Origin: Paenibacillus brasilensis
GTDB taxonomy: Bacteria; Bacillota; Bacilli; Paenibacillales; Paenibacillaceae
Assembly: GCF_009363115.1 (NCBI RefSeq)
Contig: NZ_CP045298.1
Coordinates: 5,391,501-5,455,500 of the forward strand
Direction: 5' to 3'
Length of the DNA stretch: 64,000 nucleotides
Below, piece by piece: positions 9,018 through 18,098 of this stretch. The notes under the pieces are model-generated. The model was not told the DNA's origin. It was given only the letters and a program-made list of their open reading frames with translations, and searched no databases. The position numbers and the translations under genes were made by a program. Position 1 is the stretch's first letter, and each line of letters starts with the position of its first letter.

Positions 9018-10004
9018 TCATTTGGATTGTTTTGAAGTATATTCAAGGTCTGTCCGGAACTTTCCTGCTATGATTTCGTGTATTTGGGCTGCATGAGCAG
9101 AAAAATTTCCGAAATCAGTGACATCTACCCACTGGATATCCTTCATATGGCGAAACCACGAGAGCTGTCGCTTCGCAAAATGACGCGTATCCCGTTTTAG
9201 CCAAGTCACCGCTTCTTCCAAAGACACCTCTCCCCGCAGGCAGGAGGATATCTCTTTATAGCCTAGACCTTGCATGGAGATGGCATCGCTTCGCACTCCC
9301 CGTTCCATTAAGGAGGCTACCTCAGCTACAAGCCCTTGATCGAGCATCCCGTCGATTCGGTCTTCAATACGTTTATAAAGCATTTGCCTATCCATTGTCA
9401 AACCTACGATGCACAATTGGTAGGGAGATTCCTTTTTTTGACTGGCCAGTTGCGAGCTGAGTGTCGTTCCGCTAACATGGTAAATTTCCAATGCCCGAAC
9501 GACACGACGACGGTCATTGGGGTGCAAACGACGTGCACTTTCGGGATCAACCGCCTGTAGTCGGGCATGTAGCGCTTCGGCTCCAAACTGGTCGGCATAG
9601 TCAAGCTGTTCCTGACGAAATGCTTCATCTGCACCCACCTCGGAAAACTGGTATTCATAGCAGACCGATTCCACATATAAACCTGTTCCGCCTACGATAA
9701 ACGGCAATTTTCCTCTAGCATGAATATCCGGTATGAGACGACGGCAATCTTCCTGAAATGCAGCTACTGAATATGGGTATTCAGGCTCATGAATATCAAT
9801 TAAATGGTGCTTGATTCCTTCCATTTCCTGTTTGGAAATTTTGGCTGTTCCAATGTCCATATGACGGTACACCTGCATGGAATCGCCGGAAATAATTTCC
9901 GCATCAAATTGTCGTGCCATCTCAATGCTTAGTTTCGTCTTGCCGACTGCCGTCGGGCCAACAAGAACAAGTAGTTTAGGCTTAGATGCCGCTGTCAATA
10001 TCAA
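9018..10004 (-). CDS. miaA: tRNA dimethylallyltransferase MiaA
   Basis: A 328-residue enzyme transferring a dimethylallyl group to N6 of A37 in tRNAs that read UNN codons. The P-loop GPTAVGKTKLS is near residue 17, followed by EIISGDSMQVYR (substrate binding), the IGTAK motif, and the insert and anticodon-loop contacts (PNDRRRVVRALE, KRDTRHFAKRQLSWFR). Both candidate starts are TTG: 10004 is just after a stop and very close to a GGAG, while 9998 has better spacing (9 nt). The 5' end overlaps the RsmJ-like gene by 23 nt, implying coupled translation. Confidence 0.95.
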   Translation of the reverse strand: MILTAASKPKLLVLVGPTAVGKTKLSIEMARQFDAEIISGDSMQVYRHMDIGTAKISKQEMEGIKHHLIDIHEPEYPYSVAAFQEDCRRLIPDIHARGKLPFIVGGTGLYVESVCYEYQFSEVGADEAFRQEQLDYADQFGAEALHARLQAVDPESARRLHPNDRRRVVRALEIYHVSGTTLSSQLASQKKESPYQLCIVGLTMDRQMLYKRIEDRIDGMLDQGLVAEVASLMERGVRSDAISMQGLGYKEISSCLRGEVSLEEAVTWLKRDTRHFAKRQLSWFRHMKDIQWVDVTDFGNFSAHAAQIHEIIAGKFRTDLEYTSKQSK

Positions 10005-10833
10005 TCACTCCGTACACTGTTTTCGTTGTGCCCCGTTGCTCCACATGGAAGCCGAGGCGGGTAAATTCCCCACTGCCCCGTTTTTCCTTCAATACAATTG
10101 TTTTCCGTGCAATCCGCTTGGCCTGAACAATACTTTCCTCATCTAGCGCGTCTGGGTTAGCCAATCCTCTCAAGGGACCGATTGCGCTGGAATCGAGCAA
10201 AGGATCGCGGAACATCGGGTCAAAATAAATAATATCTATACTGCGATCCGGCAAGCTTCGCAAATAGTGCAGATGATGATCAAAACGAACATCAATGCTG
10301 GAAAAGGCCTTATCCACCGCAGAATTACCGGAACGGTAATGTCTCATTCCGCCCTTTATTAATGCATAGACGGGGAAAGAGCTTTCCACAGCAGTTACCT
10401 GTCCTGAACTTCCGGTTCCAATTGAAAACAGAAGGGAATCCGTTCCAAGTCCTGCGGTGCAATCCAGCACAGTATCGCCCGGAACGAGCCTGGCGGCAGT
10501 CAACATCGGGTCAGGCTCACCTTTTAATACCCGTTTAGCACGAATGAAGCCCATACTCGGGTGAAAAGCCATCGGTGGCTGTTCCGGGCCAATCAGCCTC
10601 ACTCCGCCCTGCACCAGTACCAGAGCCTGATGGACTCTATGTGCAGCGATTAGCTTAGCTACCGATATGCCACGGCGGGGGGCGTAGAGCACCCCCAGCT
10701 CGGCTGCAAGCAGCTCCGCTCGATGCACAACCTCAGCCGAGGGAGAATCTCCCGTCGTCACCAGTAATTCAGCTTGCTTCTCACGAAGCCTCGTCTGCTT
10801 CTCTTCTTCACGGTTTTCCCAATCCTGCAACAT
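9982..10833 (-). CDS. RsmJ-like class I SAM-dependent methyltransferase (SAM_MT family)
   Basis: A 283-residue Rossmann-fold methyltransferase of the RsmJ/DUF548 family; the E. coli member modifies G1516 of 16S rRNA. The SAM-binding motif I is LDCTAGLGTDSLLFS near residue 125, and the catalytic-type motif is IIYFDPMFRDP near 202, a D-P-M-F variant of the N/D-PP-Y/F signature. The N-terminal 80 residues contain a charged helix and the conserved PRRG segment. The ATG at 10833 has GGAG 8 nt upstream, 12 bp after mutL. The exact RNA target is not shown by the sequence. Confidence 0.85.
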   Translation of the reverse strand: MLQDWENREEEKQTRLREKQAELLVTTGDSPSAEVVHRAELLAAELGVLYAPRRGISVAKLIAAHRVHQALVLVQGGVRLIGPEQPPMAFHPSMGFIRAKRVLKGEPDPMLTAARLVPGDTVLDCTAGLGTDSLLFSIGTGSSGQVTAVESSFPVYALIKGGMRHYRSGNSAVDKAFSSIDVRFDHHLHYLRSLPDRSIDIIYFDPMFRDPLLDSSAIGPLRGLANPDALDEESIVQAKRIARKTIVLKEKRGSGEFTRLGFHVEQRGTTKTVYGVIDIDSGI

Positions 10834-10845
10834 ATTTATACTCCC

Positions 10846-13056
10846 TTACATTACTCTTTTAAACAATTTCTCCAAATCATACGTGGAAAAGGAAACGACG
10901 ATAGGACGCCCATGAGGGCAAGTGTATGGCTGTTTGCACGCTGCCAAACGCTCTAGCAGAACGACGGCCTGTCGATCGGTCAGCTTCTGGTTGGCTTTAA
11001 TCGAAGCTCTGCAAGAGCACATAACTGAAGCTGCCTCGCGCAGCTTGGCAAGATCAATGGCCTTTTCCTCCAGTACCCATCCGGCCATTTCCTCAATGAC
11101 ATCCGCTTCCTCCCCTTTGGGAAGCCAGTATGGATAAGAGGTGACACGGAAGGTTTGACCGCCAAAATGCTCCAAATACACTCCCGCCTGTTCAAACCAG
11201 TGTAGCCTCGTTTTCAGCTTTTCCGTCTCGGAAGGCGTAAAATCCAGTGTAATCGGCAGGAGTAGCTCCTGCGATACAGATTCGGGATTGCCGAATTTTT
11301 CATAATAAAACTCGTAATTGACCCGCTCATGCGCAGCATGCTGATCAATTAAATACAAGCCCTGATCGTTCTGCGCGATAAGATAAGTTCCGTGATGCTG
11401 ACCGATCAAATTCAGCTCAGGAAAAGCGGGCAGCTCGGGAGCTTCACCAGACACCGCTGCCAACTGCTCAGCATTCAGCCGTGACTGAGGCTTCTGGTCG
11501 GCAAAATGGCGTGAATCCAGAGCGTTTCCCGCACTTGGAGACACAGAAGCATGATAGGCAGCAGAAGCAGCCGTTTCCTGAACGCCTCCGCTGTATTCTG
11601 AAGATGTGCCCATTACAGCCCCATCGCCTTGCATCTCTTGAGCACCGGGAGACTGCATAGCAGAATCAGGAAGTGACACGCCCCCGCTTCCATTGTTTTC
11701 ATCCACAAAATCTGCATCCAGCTCTTCATCGCTGACATTTGTCCCTGAAAGAGCCTTTGCCCGATCAATAGCAGGAGCGCCATCCCTGTAAGGACGCTGT
11801 TCACGATCCGGGCTAACTCTGCGGCTCTCTTCATTTCCACTCAAGCGATTGGATTGACGCGGGTCCTGTCCCTTTTGCGAGGCCCCGGAAAGCGGCTGTG
11901 CCTGCCCCCGGTCTTCCCCGGAAGAAGCAGAATCTTCCGGATTATTTCCCGTGCCGTATCCAGTACCATGTCCAGTACCATGTACCTTCGAGAAATGGAA
12001 CTGCTCTTGTACAAACGAGCCACTATCCTTGCCGCCGATTTCGCGTTTGACAGCCTTAGGAATCAGCACCTGTTGGCCTAAAACAGCTTTTACCGAATCC
12101 TCAACCAGCTGAAACAGTTCGGCTTCCTTGCTGAACCTCACCTCCAGCTTGGCGGGGTGAACGTTGACATCCACCAATGAGGGGTGCATCTCCAGCTGGA
12201 TCACAGCCAGCGGATAACGATTGATTGGCAACAAGGTATGATAAGCCTTCAACAACGCCTGATTGAGCCCGTAGCTGCGGACAAACCGCCCATTCACTAC
12301 GGTTGAAATCGCATTCCGATTCGATCTGGTCCACTCCGGACGGCTGACAAAGCCGCTTATACGGTAATCGAGGCTCTCTCCTTCCAGCAGCAGCATGGAC
12401 TTGGCCGCAGAAGTTCCGTAAATCGCGGCAATCACCTGCAGCAGATCACCATTGCCCAGCGTTTGCAGCAATGTATTGCCGTTATGTCGCAAGGTAAAGG
12501 CCACTTCCGGGTGCGAGAGTGCCATTCGGTACAGTACATCCGAAATGTGACCAAGCTCTGTCTGGATCGTTTTCATATATTTCAGCCGTGCCGGCGTATT
12601 ATAAAACAGCTCCCGAACGGTAAAATCCGTCCCTTTGCGGGCGGCTGCATCCTCGTGCAGTACCAGCTTGCCGCCCTCGATCACCAATTTACGCGCGCGC
12701 CCGTCATCTCCGGCTGCCGTAAGCAGCTCCACTTTCGATACAGCGGCGATACTCGGCAGCGCTTCGCCCCGAAAGCCCAGACTCGTAATCTGAAACAGGT
12801 CGCGGCCATGTCCGATTTTGCTGGTCGCATGGCGATAAAACGCCGTTTCCACGTCTTCAGGCTCAATGCCACTGCCGTTATCCGTAACCCGGATACTTTG
12901 CAATCCGCCTTCCTCTACCCACACGTCCACACGTGTACCGCCTGCATCAATCGCATTTTCCACCAGCTCCTTCACGACGGAGGACGGACGTTCCACGACC
13001 TCTCCAGCAGCAATCTGGTTCGCAATATGCTCATCCAGTACCCGAATTTTTGACAT
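10846..13056 (-). CDS. mutL: DNA mismatch repair endonuclease MutL
   Basis: A 736-residue MutL. The GHKL ATPase domain shows NQIAAGEVVERP, ENAIDAG, DNGSGI and GFRGEALPSI within the first 105 residues. A linker of about 210 residues (330-545) is low-complexity and rich in Gly, Ser and Asp. The C-terminal domain carries the nicking-endonuclease motif DQHAAHERVNYE (571-582), QELLLP (a likely beta-clamp-binding motif), a CSCRASIKAN segment and CPHGRP. The ATG at 13056 is preferred to one at 13110: AGGAGG lies 10 nt upstream and the protein begins MSKIRVLD. It follows mutS by about 60 bp in one operon. Confidence 0.97.
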   Translation of the reverse strand: MSKIRVLDEHIANQIAAGEVVERPSSVVKELVENAIDAGGTRVDVWVEEGGLQSIRVTDNGSGIEPEDVETAFYRHATSKIGHGRDLFQITSLGFRGEALPSIAAVSKVELLTAAGDDGRARKLVIEGGKLVLHEDAAARKGTDFTVRELFYNTPARLKYMKTIQTELGHISDVLYRMALSHPEVAFTLRHNGNTLLQTLGNGDLLQVIAAIYGTSAAKSMLLLEGESLDYRISGFVSRPEWTRSNRNAISTVVNGRFVRSYGLNQALLKAYHTLLPINRYPLAVIQLEMHPSLVDVNVHPAKLEVRFSKEAELFQLVEDSVKAVLGQQVLIPKAVKREIGGKDSGSFVQEQFHFSKVHGTGHGTGYGTGNNPEDSASSGEDRGQAQPLSGASQKGQDPRQSNRLSGNEESRRVSPDREQRPYRDGAPAIDRAKALSGTNVSDEELDADFVDENNGSGGVSLPDSAMQSPGAQEMQGDGAVMGTSSEYSGGVQETAASAAYHASVSPSAGNALDSRHFADQKPQSRLNAEQLAAVSGEAPELPAFPELNLIGQHHGTYLIAQNDQGLYLIDQHAAHERVNYEFYYEKFGNPESVSQELLLPITLDFTPSETEKLKTRLHWFEQAGVYLEHFGGQTFRVTSYPYWLPKGEEADVIEEMAGWVLEEKAIDLAKLREAASVMCSCRASIKANQKLTDRQAVVLLERLAACKQPYTCPHGRPIVVSFSTYDLEKLFKRVM
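11948..11983. repeat. 12-bp tandem repeat inside mutL
   Basis: Two exact copies of CCAGTACCATGT (11960-11971, 11972-11983) follow a third diverged copy (11948-11959). They encode a Gly-Thr-Gly tetrapeptide series (HGTG, YGTG) in the flexible MutL linker. Since 12 is a multiple of three, gain or loss of a unit keeps the frame. Confidence 0.8.
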
Positions 13057-13118
13057 CCTCTGAACTCCTCCTGACTTTAAAGTGTGATGAAAAAAATTTA
13101 AACTGCTCAATTTTTTTA

Positions 13119-15938
13119 CTACAGGCCGTTGGCCTTGTTTTTCAAGTCATTTAACAGCTGCATCGCCTGCAAGGGAGTCATGTTCATGACATCAGCATTT
13201 TTCACCTTGCGTAAAATTTGGCGCACAACCGGATTAGTCTCAGCCGTATCTGACTGCGACTTAACCGGGGCAAGCTCCTGCTCTCCGAAAATAGACAGCT
13301 GTATCACTCCGTTTGCTCCCTGCTCTAATGCGCTGAAATCTTCCGTAGCCTGCGCAGTATCCTCTTTTACAAGGGTGGCCTGCTGCGATAGAGACTCAGT
13401 CTGTGATACAACCGCTCCCTTTTCACGCAAAGTCTGGGCTGCATTGTCCCTGTTCACAGACGAAACAGCCTCTGTCCCAGCGAGTGTACGATGAGCTGTA
13501 CCATCCTTCGCTCCCGCTATGGTCTCAGTGCCCGCCGTTACTTGAGCTGCAGCTTGCTCAAAGCCATGCAACAACCCATTTGCACGCTCAATAATGTTAC
13601 TTGGCAAACCTGCCAGCCGGGCACAATAAATGCCGTAGCTGCTGCTAGCTGCTCCCTGTATGAGCTTACGCAGGAAGTTCACCTTGTCGCCGCTTTCCTG
13701 TACGGCCATGGAGTAATTCCGCAGCGAAGACAGACTTTGCTCCAAATGAGCCAGCTCATGAAAATGCGTAGACACCAGCGCTTTACAGCCAATGGTGTCA
13801 TGGACAAATTCGATGACCGCCTGTGCAATCGCCATCCCCTCACTGGTGGACGTACCGCGTCCAAGTTCATCAATGATGATCAAGCTTCGTGGAGTGGCCT
13901 TCTCCGTCATCACTTGGATATCAGCCATTTCCACCATAAACGTACTTTGCCCGCCGATGAGATCATCCGCTGCGCCGATACGTGTGAAAATACGATCCAG
14001 CATCGGCACTTTAGCATGTGCAGCCGGGACGAAGCAACCAATTTGAGCCATAATTGCAATAAGTGCGACCTGACGCATATACGTACTTTTACCAGCCATG
14101 TTCGGACCGGTGATCAGTAAAATATGGGCATCCGCTTCCTCCAGTGCGGTACCGTTGGCAATAAAACTGCCATCCTTCATTACAGCCTCCACGACGGGAT
14201 GCCGTCCCTGCTCAACCACGAAATCGTAACCCGTTGTCAGCTCAGGTTTCACGAAGCCGCGCTCCGCGCTCACGGATGCCATCGACTGATATACGTCAAT
14301 TTCAGCTACCTGCTCTGCCAGCTTTTGCAGACGGGGGATTTCCGCGTTCAGCTTACTGCGAAGCTCGGAGAAAAGCGTGTACTCCAGGTCGACCATTTTA
14401 TCCTCGGCTTCCAAAATCAATGATTCCTTTTCCTTCAGCTCTGGTGTAATATATCGTTCCGCATTCGCCAGCGTCTGTTTGCGTTCATACCGACCTTCCG
14501 GTAATGAAGCCAAATTGGATTTGGTCACCTCGATATAATAACCGAACACTTTGTTGTATCCGATCTTGAGCGACCGGATGCCAGTTGCTGCACGTTCCTT
14601 GGCCTCCAGTTCGGCGATCCAGCGCTTGCCATTCACACTCGCCTCACGCAGCTCATCCAGACGCTGATGGTAGCCTTCCTTAATGATTCCACCGTCCCTC
14701 ACGGAGATTGGCGGCTCATCCGCGACCGCCTCCTCAATCAACGCACATAGATCTGTACAGCTATCCAGCGTTTGCGCTATCCTTCTCAGCGTCTGTGAGG
14801 GCGATTCAGCGCACAGCTCGCGCAATGCCGGAATCCGGGCCAGCGACAGCTTAAGCGCGACCAGATCGCGTGCATTAGCACTACCAAAGGCAATACGTCC
14901 AACCAAGCGCTCCAGATCGTAAATCTCTTTGAGCTGATCACGCACATCCTCACGGAAAATGAACTGGTGGTATAGCTTGTCCACCGCCTCCAGCCGTTCC
15001 TCGATCATATGGCTGTTCAGCAGCGGCTTGTCGATCCAACGGCGCAGCAGACGCGCTCCCATTGATGTCTCCGTCCGATCCAGCAGCCACAGCAGCGAGC
15101 CTTTCTTGGAGCGCTCGCGGACCGTCTCCACCAGCTCCAGGTTGCGACGGGTAAATGGATCCAGGATCATAAAGTGATTCGGCTCATACACTGAGATTTG
15201 GGTCAATTGGCCTAACGATCTTTTTTGCGTTTCATTCAAATAAGCAATCAGACGTGATACACACTGTCTGCGTTCTTCCGTAAGCCTTGCCCACGTGGCT
15301 TCGCCGAATTGGTCCCGCACAAGATCGTCCTTGGATTTGTCCCAAGCCGTATAGACAACTCGCCGTCCAACGGGTGACAGACGGGACGTCACGAAATCGA
15401 GCAGGTGACCATCCCCTAACATCTCGGACGGCTCGTAAATGTTAATTTCATCCAGTAACCATTCTTTTGAATCCGGCACGGAGGTTACATACAGCTCACC
15501 TGTTGACAAGTCGCACGCTGCCAATGCCAGCATCCCGTCCGTCTCCGTAACACATACCATGTAGTTGTTGGACTTGTCGCCCAGTGCCTTGCCTTCCATT
15601 ACTGTACCCGGAGTCACAACGCGGACGATATCCCGCCGCACCATCCCCTTTGTAGCTGAGGCTTCCTCCATTTGTTCACAGATGGCTACCTTGTAGCCCT
15701 TCTCAATAAGGCGCTGTATGTAATTTTCCGCCGAATGATAAGGCACGCCGCACATCGGAATTTTTTCCGCGGCGCCACCCTCACGGCCGGTAAGTGTAAT
15801 TTCCAGCTCTTTCGATGCAAGAATGGCATCATCAAAAAACATCTCGTAAAAATCTCCCAGGCGGAAAAACAAAAATGCATCTTTGGCCTGCTCTTTTATA
15901 GATAAATATTGCTCAATCATCGGTGTATATTTGGACAT
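13119..15938 (-). CDS. mutS: DNA mismatch repair protein MutS
   Basis: A 939-residue mismatch-recognition ATPase, longer than the roughly 860 residues usual in Bacillus. The N-terminal mismatch-binding motif is GDFYEMFF (28-35) and the Walker A is GPNMAGKST (611-619). Other landmarks are STFMVEM, the Walker B region IIIDELGRGTS and the THFHEL motif. The extra length lies at about 797-878, an Ala/Thr/Glu/Gln-rich linker ending in QLSIF (880-884), the expected beta-clamp-binding motif (QLSFF in B. subtilis). The ATG at 15938 has GGGGGT upstream. A TATAAT element lies at 15988-15993 on the minus strand without a convincing -35. Confidence 0.97.
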   Translation of the reverse strand: MSKYTPMIEQYLSIKEQAKDAFLFFRLGDFYEMFFDDAILASKELEITLTGREGGAAEKIPMCGVPYHSAENYIQRLIEKGYKVAICEQMEEASATKGMVRRDIVRVVTPGTVMEGKALGDKSNNYMVCVTETDGMLALAACDLSTGELYVTSVPDSKEWLLDEINIYEPSEMLGDGHLLDFVTSRLSPVGRRVVYTAWDKSKDDLVRDQFGEATWARLTEERRQCVSRLIAYLNETQKRSLGQLTQISVYEPNHFMILDPFTRRNLELVETVRERSKKGSLLWLLDRTETSMGARLLRRWIDKPLLNSHMIEERLEAVDKLYHQFIFREDVRDQLKEIYDLERLVGRIAFGSANARDLVALKLSLARIPALRELCAESPSQTLRRIAQTLDSCTDLCALIEEAVADEPPISVRDGGIIKEGYHQRLDELREASVNGKRWIAELEAKERAATGIRSLKIGYNKVFGYYIEVTKSNLASLPEGRYERKQTLANAERYITPELKEKESLILEAEDKMVDLEYTLFSELRSKLNAEIPRLQKLAEQVAEIDVYQSMASVSAERGFVKPELTTGYDFVVEQGRHPVVEAVMKDGSFIANGTALEEADAHILLITGPNMAGKSTYMRQVALIAIMAQIGCFVPAAHAKVPMLDRIFTRIGAADDLIGGQSTFMVEMADIQVMTEKATPRSLIIIDELGRGTSTSEGMAIAQAVIEFVHDTIGCKALVSTHFHELAHLEQSLSSLRNYSMAVQESGDKVNFLRKLIQGAASSSYGIYCARLAGLPSNIIERANGLLHGFEQAAAQVTAGTETIAGAKDGTAHRTLAGTEAVSSVNRDNAAQTLREKGAVVSQTESLSQQATLVKEDTAQATEDFSALEQGANGVIQLSIFGEQELAPVKSQSDTAETNPVVRQILRKVKNADVMNMTPLQAMQLLNDLKNKANGL

Positions 15939-16045
15939 CGTTTGCTAACCCCCACACTTTGTTCCGTCTAAACGAGTAATAACTTTCATTATAGCAAAAA
16001 TGACAGTCGATAACATGAAAGCATCCCGGTCGTCGTCGGCTACTT

Positions 16046-17278
16046 TTATGAAAGCTTCCAAAATGGGCGCAGATCCCGCGACTCATCCCATTGCTTTCCC
16101 TTGCGGAGGCTATCCAGCAAAGGCTCGATATAAGCTTCATATTGCGGATATACCTCTAGTGAAACGATATCGGGAATAAGAGGCTCCATATACTCTTTAA
16201 GTAAAATCTGGTTTCCTTCATAAAAGGCTCGATGAGCCTCCTCCTCCCCCAGCGGTTTACGCTGCAGACGCGGATATTGAGATGCGATGAGAAAAGCCAT
16301 TCCTATCACGCCTTTTGCCAGCTGAGGTGAAACAAGAAAGCTGGGCAAGGTTCGATATTCAAACCCCCCATACGATTGACGGCGAAAATCGCCCAAATTG
16401 CCATAATGAGGCCTGCGACGGGTTGCACGCTTGTCTTCCAGCAGCGCCAAAGGCAATGCCAAATAGTTATCCAGCGTCCGCAACAGCGCCCCGTTCAGCG
16501 GAACTCCGCTGAAATGCAGATGTCCGCCGAGCGGAAAGCCCGGTTGTGGCATCCCCCCTGCCTGCCAGATGAGCGTTCGGTCGGCAATGCGCCTGGCTGC
16601 TGTTGCAAAAGCTTGACGCAGATGCTTCAGCAGAAGAGTCGGATCGCCACTCGGGGCAGGACGAAGTTCAGCCACTGGATATAGCGTCCGTCCTCGGCGT
16701 GATACGGCATCGCAACCTGCCACGCCAGTACGGCTCAAATACCTTGAGGCCGGAACAATCCGCCCCTCTGGCATTCGGACCAGCAAAAATTCGGGGTCCA
16801 TGCCGATCAGCAGTCGATTTGTCCCGCTTTCTGCTAGAAAGCCCTCCTCCTGAACCTTTTCTTCACGCGCTGCAGCTTCATAAAGCGCATCCAACCGTTT
16901 ATCGTTCAGCCATGGCTGTGCCGTAACATCACGCACCTGACAGCTGCGCTCCCCCAGCAGCGTCAGCACCACCTCGCCGCTGTCCAAACCAAGCGTGTAC
17001 AGCGCACGCACTGCCAGTCGCTCCATCCGAATGTGTAGCTGTGAATTACGATCTAGCGCAGACGGATCATATGCGTGGACTTCGGAACGTCCTTCAATGG
17101 TACGTCTTCGAATTTCCAGCACCTGCAACTGATGGATCTGCACTGCATAGCCTATTGTAAAATCTGCTGTGCTGCCATCCAGCCAACGAACCGAAATTCC
17201 CGAACGCTCCAATCTACCCTTTTTTTCATCATTCGGCATTTGTCTAAAGCGTCTGAGCGCCTGCCCCGGCTGCTGCAT
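16046..17278 (-). CDS. Putative amidoligase (phiEco32-type COOH-NH2 ligase, type 2)
   Basis: A 410-residue protein resembling the phiEco32-like COOH-NH2 ligase type 2 family, which has a glutamine-synthetase-like fold predicted to make amide bonds. Recognisable segments are GMDPEFLLV near residue 158, VAELRPAPSGDP, a glycine/histidine motif GGHLHFSG near 253, and DNYLALPLALLED followed by RRPHYGNLGDFR and GGFEYRTLPSFL. The Glu, His and Arg residues in these motifs fit metal-ATP binding. The first 150 residues form a separate unassigned domain. It lies between cotE and mutS, which are adjacent in B. subtilis, so a spore coat role is possible but unproven. GGGAGGGAG precedes the ATG. Confidence 0.75.
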   Translation of the reverse strand: MQQPGQALRRFRQMPNDEKKGRLERSGISVRWLDGSTADFTIGYAVQIHQLQVLEIRRRTIEGRSEVHAYDPSALDRNSQLHIRMERLAVRALYTLGLDSGEVVLTLLGERSCQVRDVTAQPWLNDKRLDALYEAAAREEKVQEEGFLAESGTNRLLIGMDPEFLLVRMPEGRIVPASRYLSRTGVAGCDAVSRRGRTLYPVAELRPAPSGDPTLLLKHLRQAFATAARRIADRTLIWQAGGMPQPGFPLGGHLHFSGVPLNGALLRTLDNYLALPLALLEDKRATRRRPHYGNLGDFRRQSYGGFEYRTLPSFLVSPQLAKGVIGMAFLIASQYPRLQRKPLGEEEAHRAFYEGNQILLKEYMEPLIPDIVSLEVYPQYEAYIEPLLDSLRKGKQWDESRDLRPFWKLS

Positions 17279-17332
17279 CGTGCTCCCTCCCTACGGCTCA
17301 TATATGGCTTACGTATGTATTATGTCTGCACA

Positions 17333-17403
17333 ACAACAAAAAGGAGGGCCTTTGCCCCCTGCGCAGATTCAGCCGGCGCAAAGAGTAAAGCGGCCCTCTT
17401 TTT
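17333..17403 (-). terminator. Rho-independent terminator after cotE
   Basis: On the minus strand AAAAAGAGGGCC (17392-17403) pairs with GGCCCTCCTTTTT (17338-17350) around an internal GC-rich hairpin, followed by a T-rich run. It should end the cotE transcript before the amidoligase gene, although the latter's start lies only 55 bp downstream, so read-through may link them. Confidence 0.8.
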
Positions 17404-17414
17404 GTTTACCTCCG

Positions 17415-17972
17415 TCAGAGCTCGTCGTCAATGAGGTCGGGGTCGAGCTCCTCATAGTCCCCTTCTTCCGCTCCAAAATCATAATCCTTCTCAAAATCAT
17501 CACTGCTGCCATTCGGGAATACTTCCACAACAATCTTCGTTTCCGCCACCAGCTCCACCGCAAATTCCCGCTCGACCCGGATCATTACGCTGCCGCCCCC
17601 GGAAGATACACTGGCCTCAACACAGCTCGGCTCCTGTGTAGCTTCGGCGGATACTTCCACTGTTGAAGCCCGATGCTTCGGATCAAGATACGAAAGCGGC
17701 ACATTTTCCACGTACGACACCGTTTCCTTAGCCACATCGGTCTGCGAGTTTCTATCGTATGAGTACCAAATATTGATGTCATACGTCCCGACGACCTCAA
17801 TGCCGTCCCCAGCCGCCACAGCTTCATACTGGTGGTTAATAATCCATGCCCCCAAAATGCTGGTCGGATTATTGGGCGGAGTTACGGTATGGGTTACGGT
17901 AGAGAATCTGCGACCTTTTCCACAGATCGCTTTAGTAATAATCTCTCTACGATTTTTATGACTCAATGCCAT
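17415..17972 (-). CDS. cotE: Outer spore coat morphogenetic protein CotE
   Basis: A 185-residue protein that organises outer coat assembly in the mother cell. It begins MALSHKNRREIITKAICGKG, characteristic of CotE, continues with the conserved THTVTPPNNPTSILGAWIINH and IWYSYDRNSQTDVA, and ends in a strongly acidic tail (EEGDYEELDPDLIDDEL), also typical. The ATG at 17972 with GGAGGAGG 7 nt upstream is chosen over an in-frame ATG at 17993. It sits upstream of the amidoligase gene and mutS-mutL, matching the cotE-mutS-mutL neighbourhood of B. subtilis apart from the inserted gene. Confidence 0.96.
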   Translation of the reverse strand: MALSHKNRREIITKAICGKGRRFSTVTHTVTPPNNPTSILGAWIINHQYEAVAAGDGIEVVGTYDINIWYSYDRNSQTDVAKETVSYVENVPLSYLDPKHRASTVEVSAEATQEPSCVEASVSSGGGSVMIRVEREFAVELVAETKIVVEVFPNGSSDDFEKDYDFGAEEGDYEELDPDLIDDEL

Positions 17973-18003
17973 TCTTGAACCTCCTCCATACAATCAATCA
18001 TTC

Positions 18004-18017
18004 CATACATATGTATG
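18004..18017. promoter_or_regulatory. Palindrome with sigma-E-like -10 upstream of cotE
   Basis: CATACATATGTATG is a perfect 14-bp palindrome about 32 bp upstream of the cotE ATG. Read on the minus strand, CATACATA resembles the sigma-E -10 (CATACAHT); no good -35 was found 14 nt upstream. cotE is a sigma-E/sigma-K gene in B. subtilis. Confidence 0.35.
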
Positions 18018-18098
18018 CAGGTTGTGGGCGAATGTTGAGTGAATAGGCGAAAAGGAAAAAATATTATTTGTATAAGCTTATGCCGCGATGGCTTGAAC

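Noticed and set aside
9877..10146. Plus-strand open frames opposite miaA and the methyltransferase gene
   Set aside because: They lie within strongly conserved minus-strand genes, have no ribosome binding sites and resemble no family.
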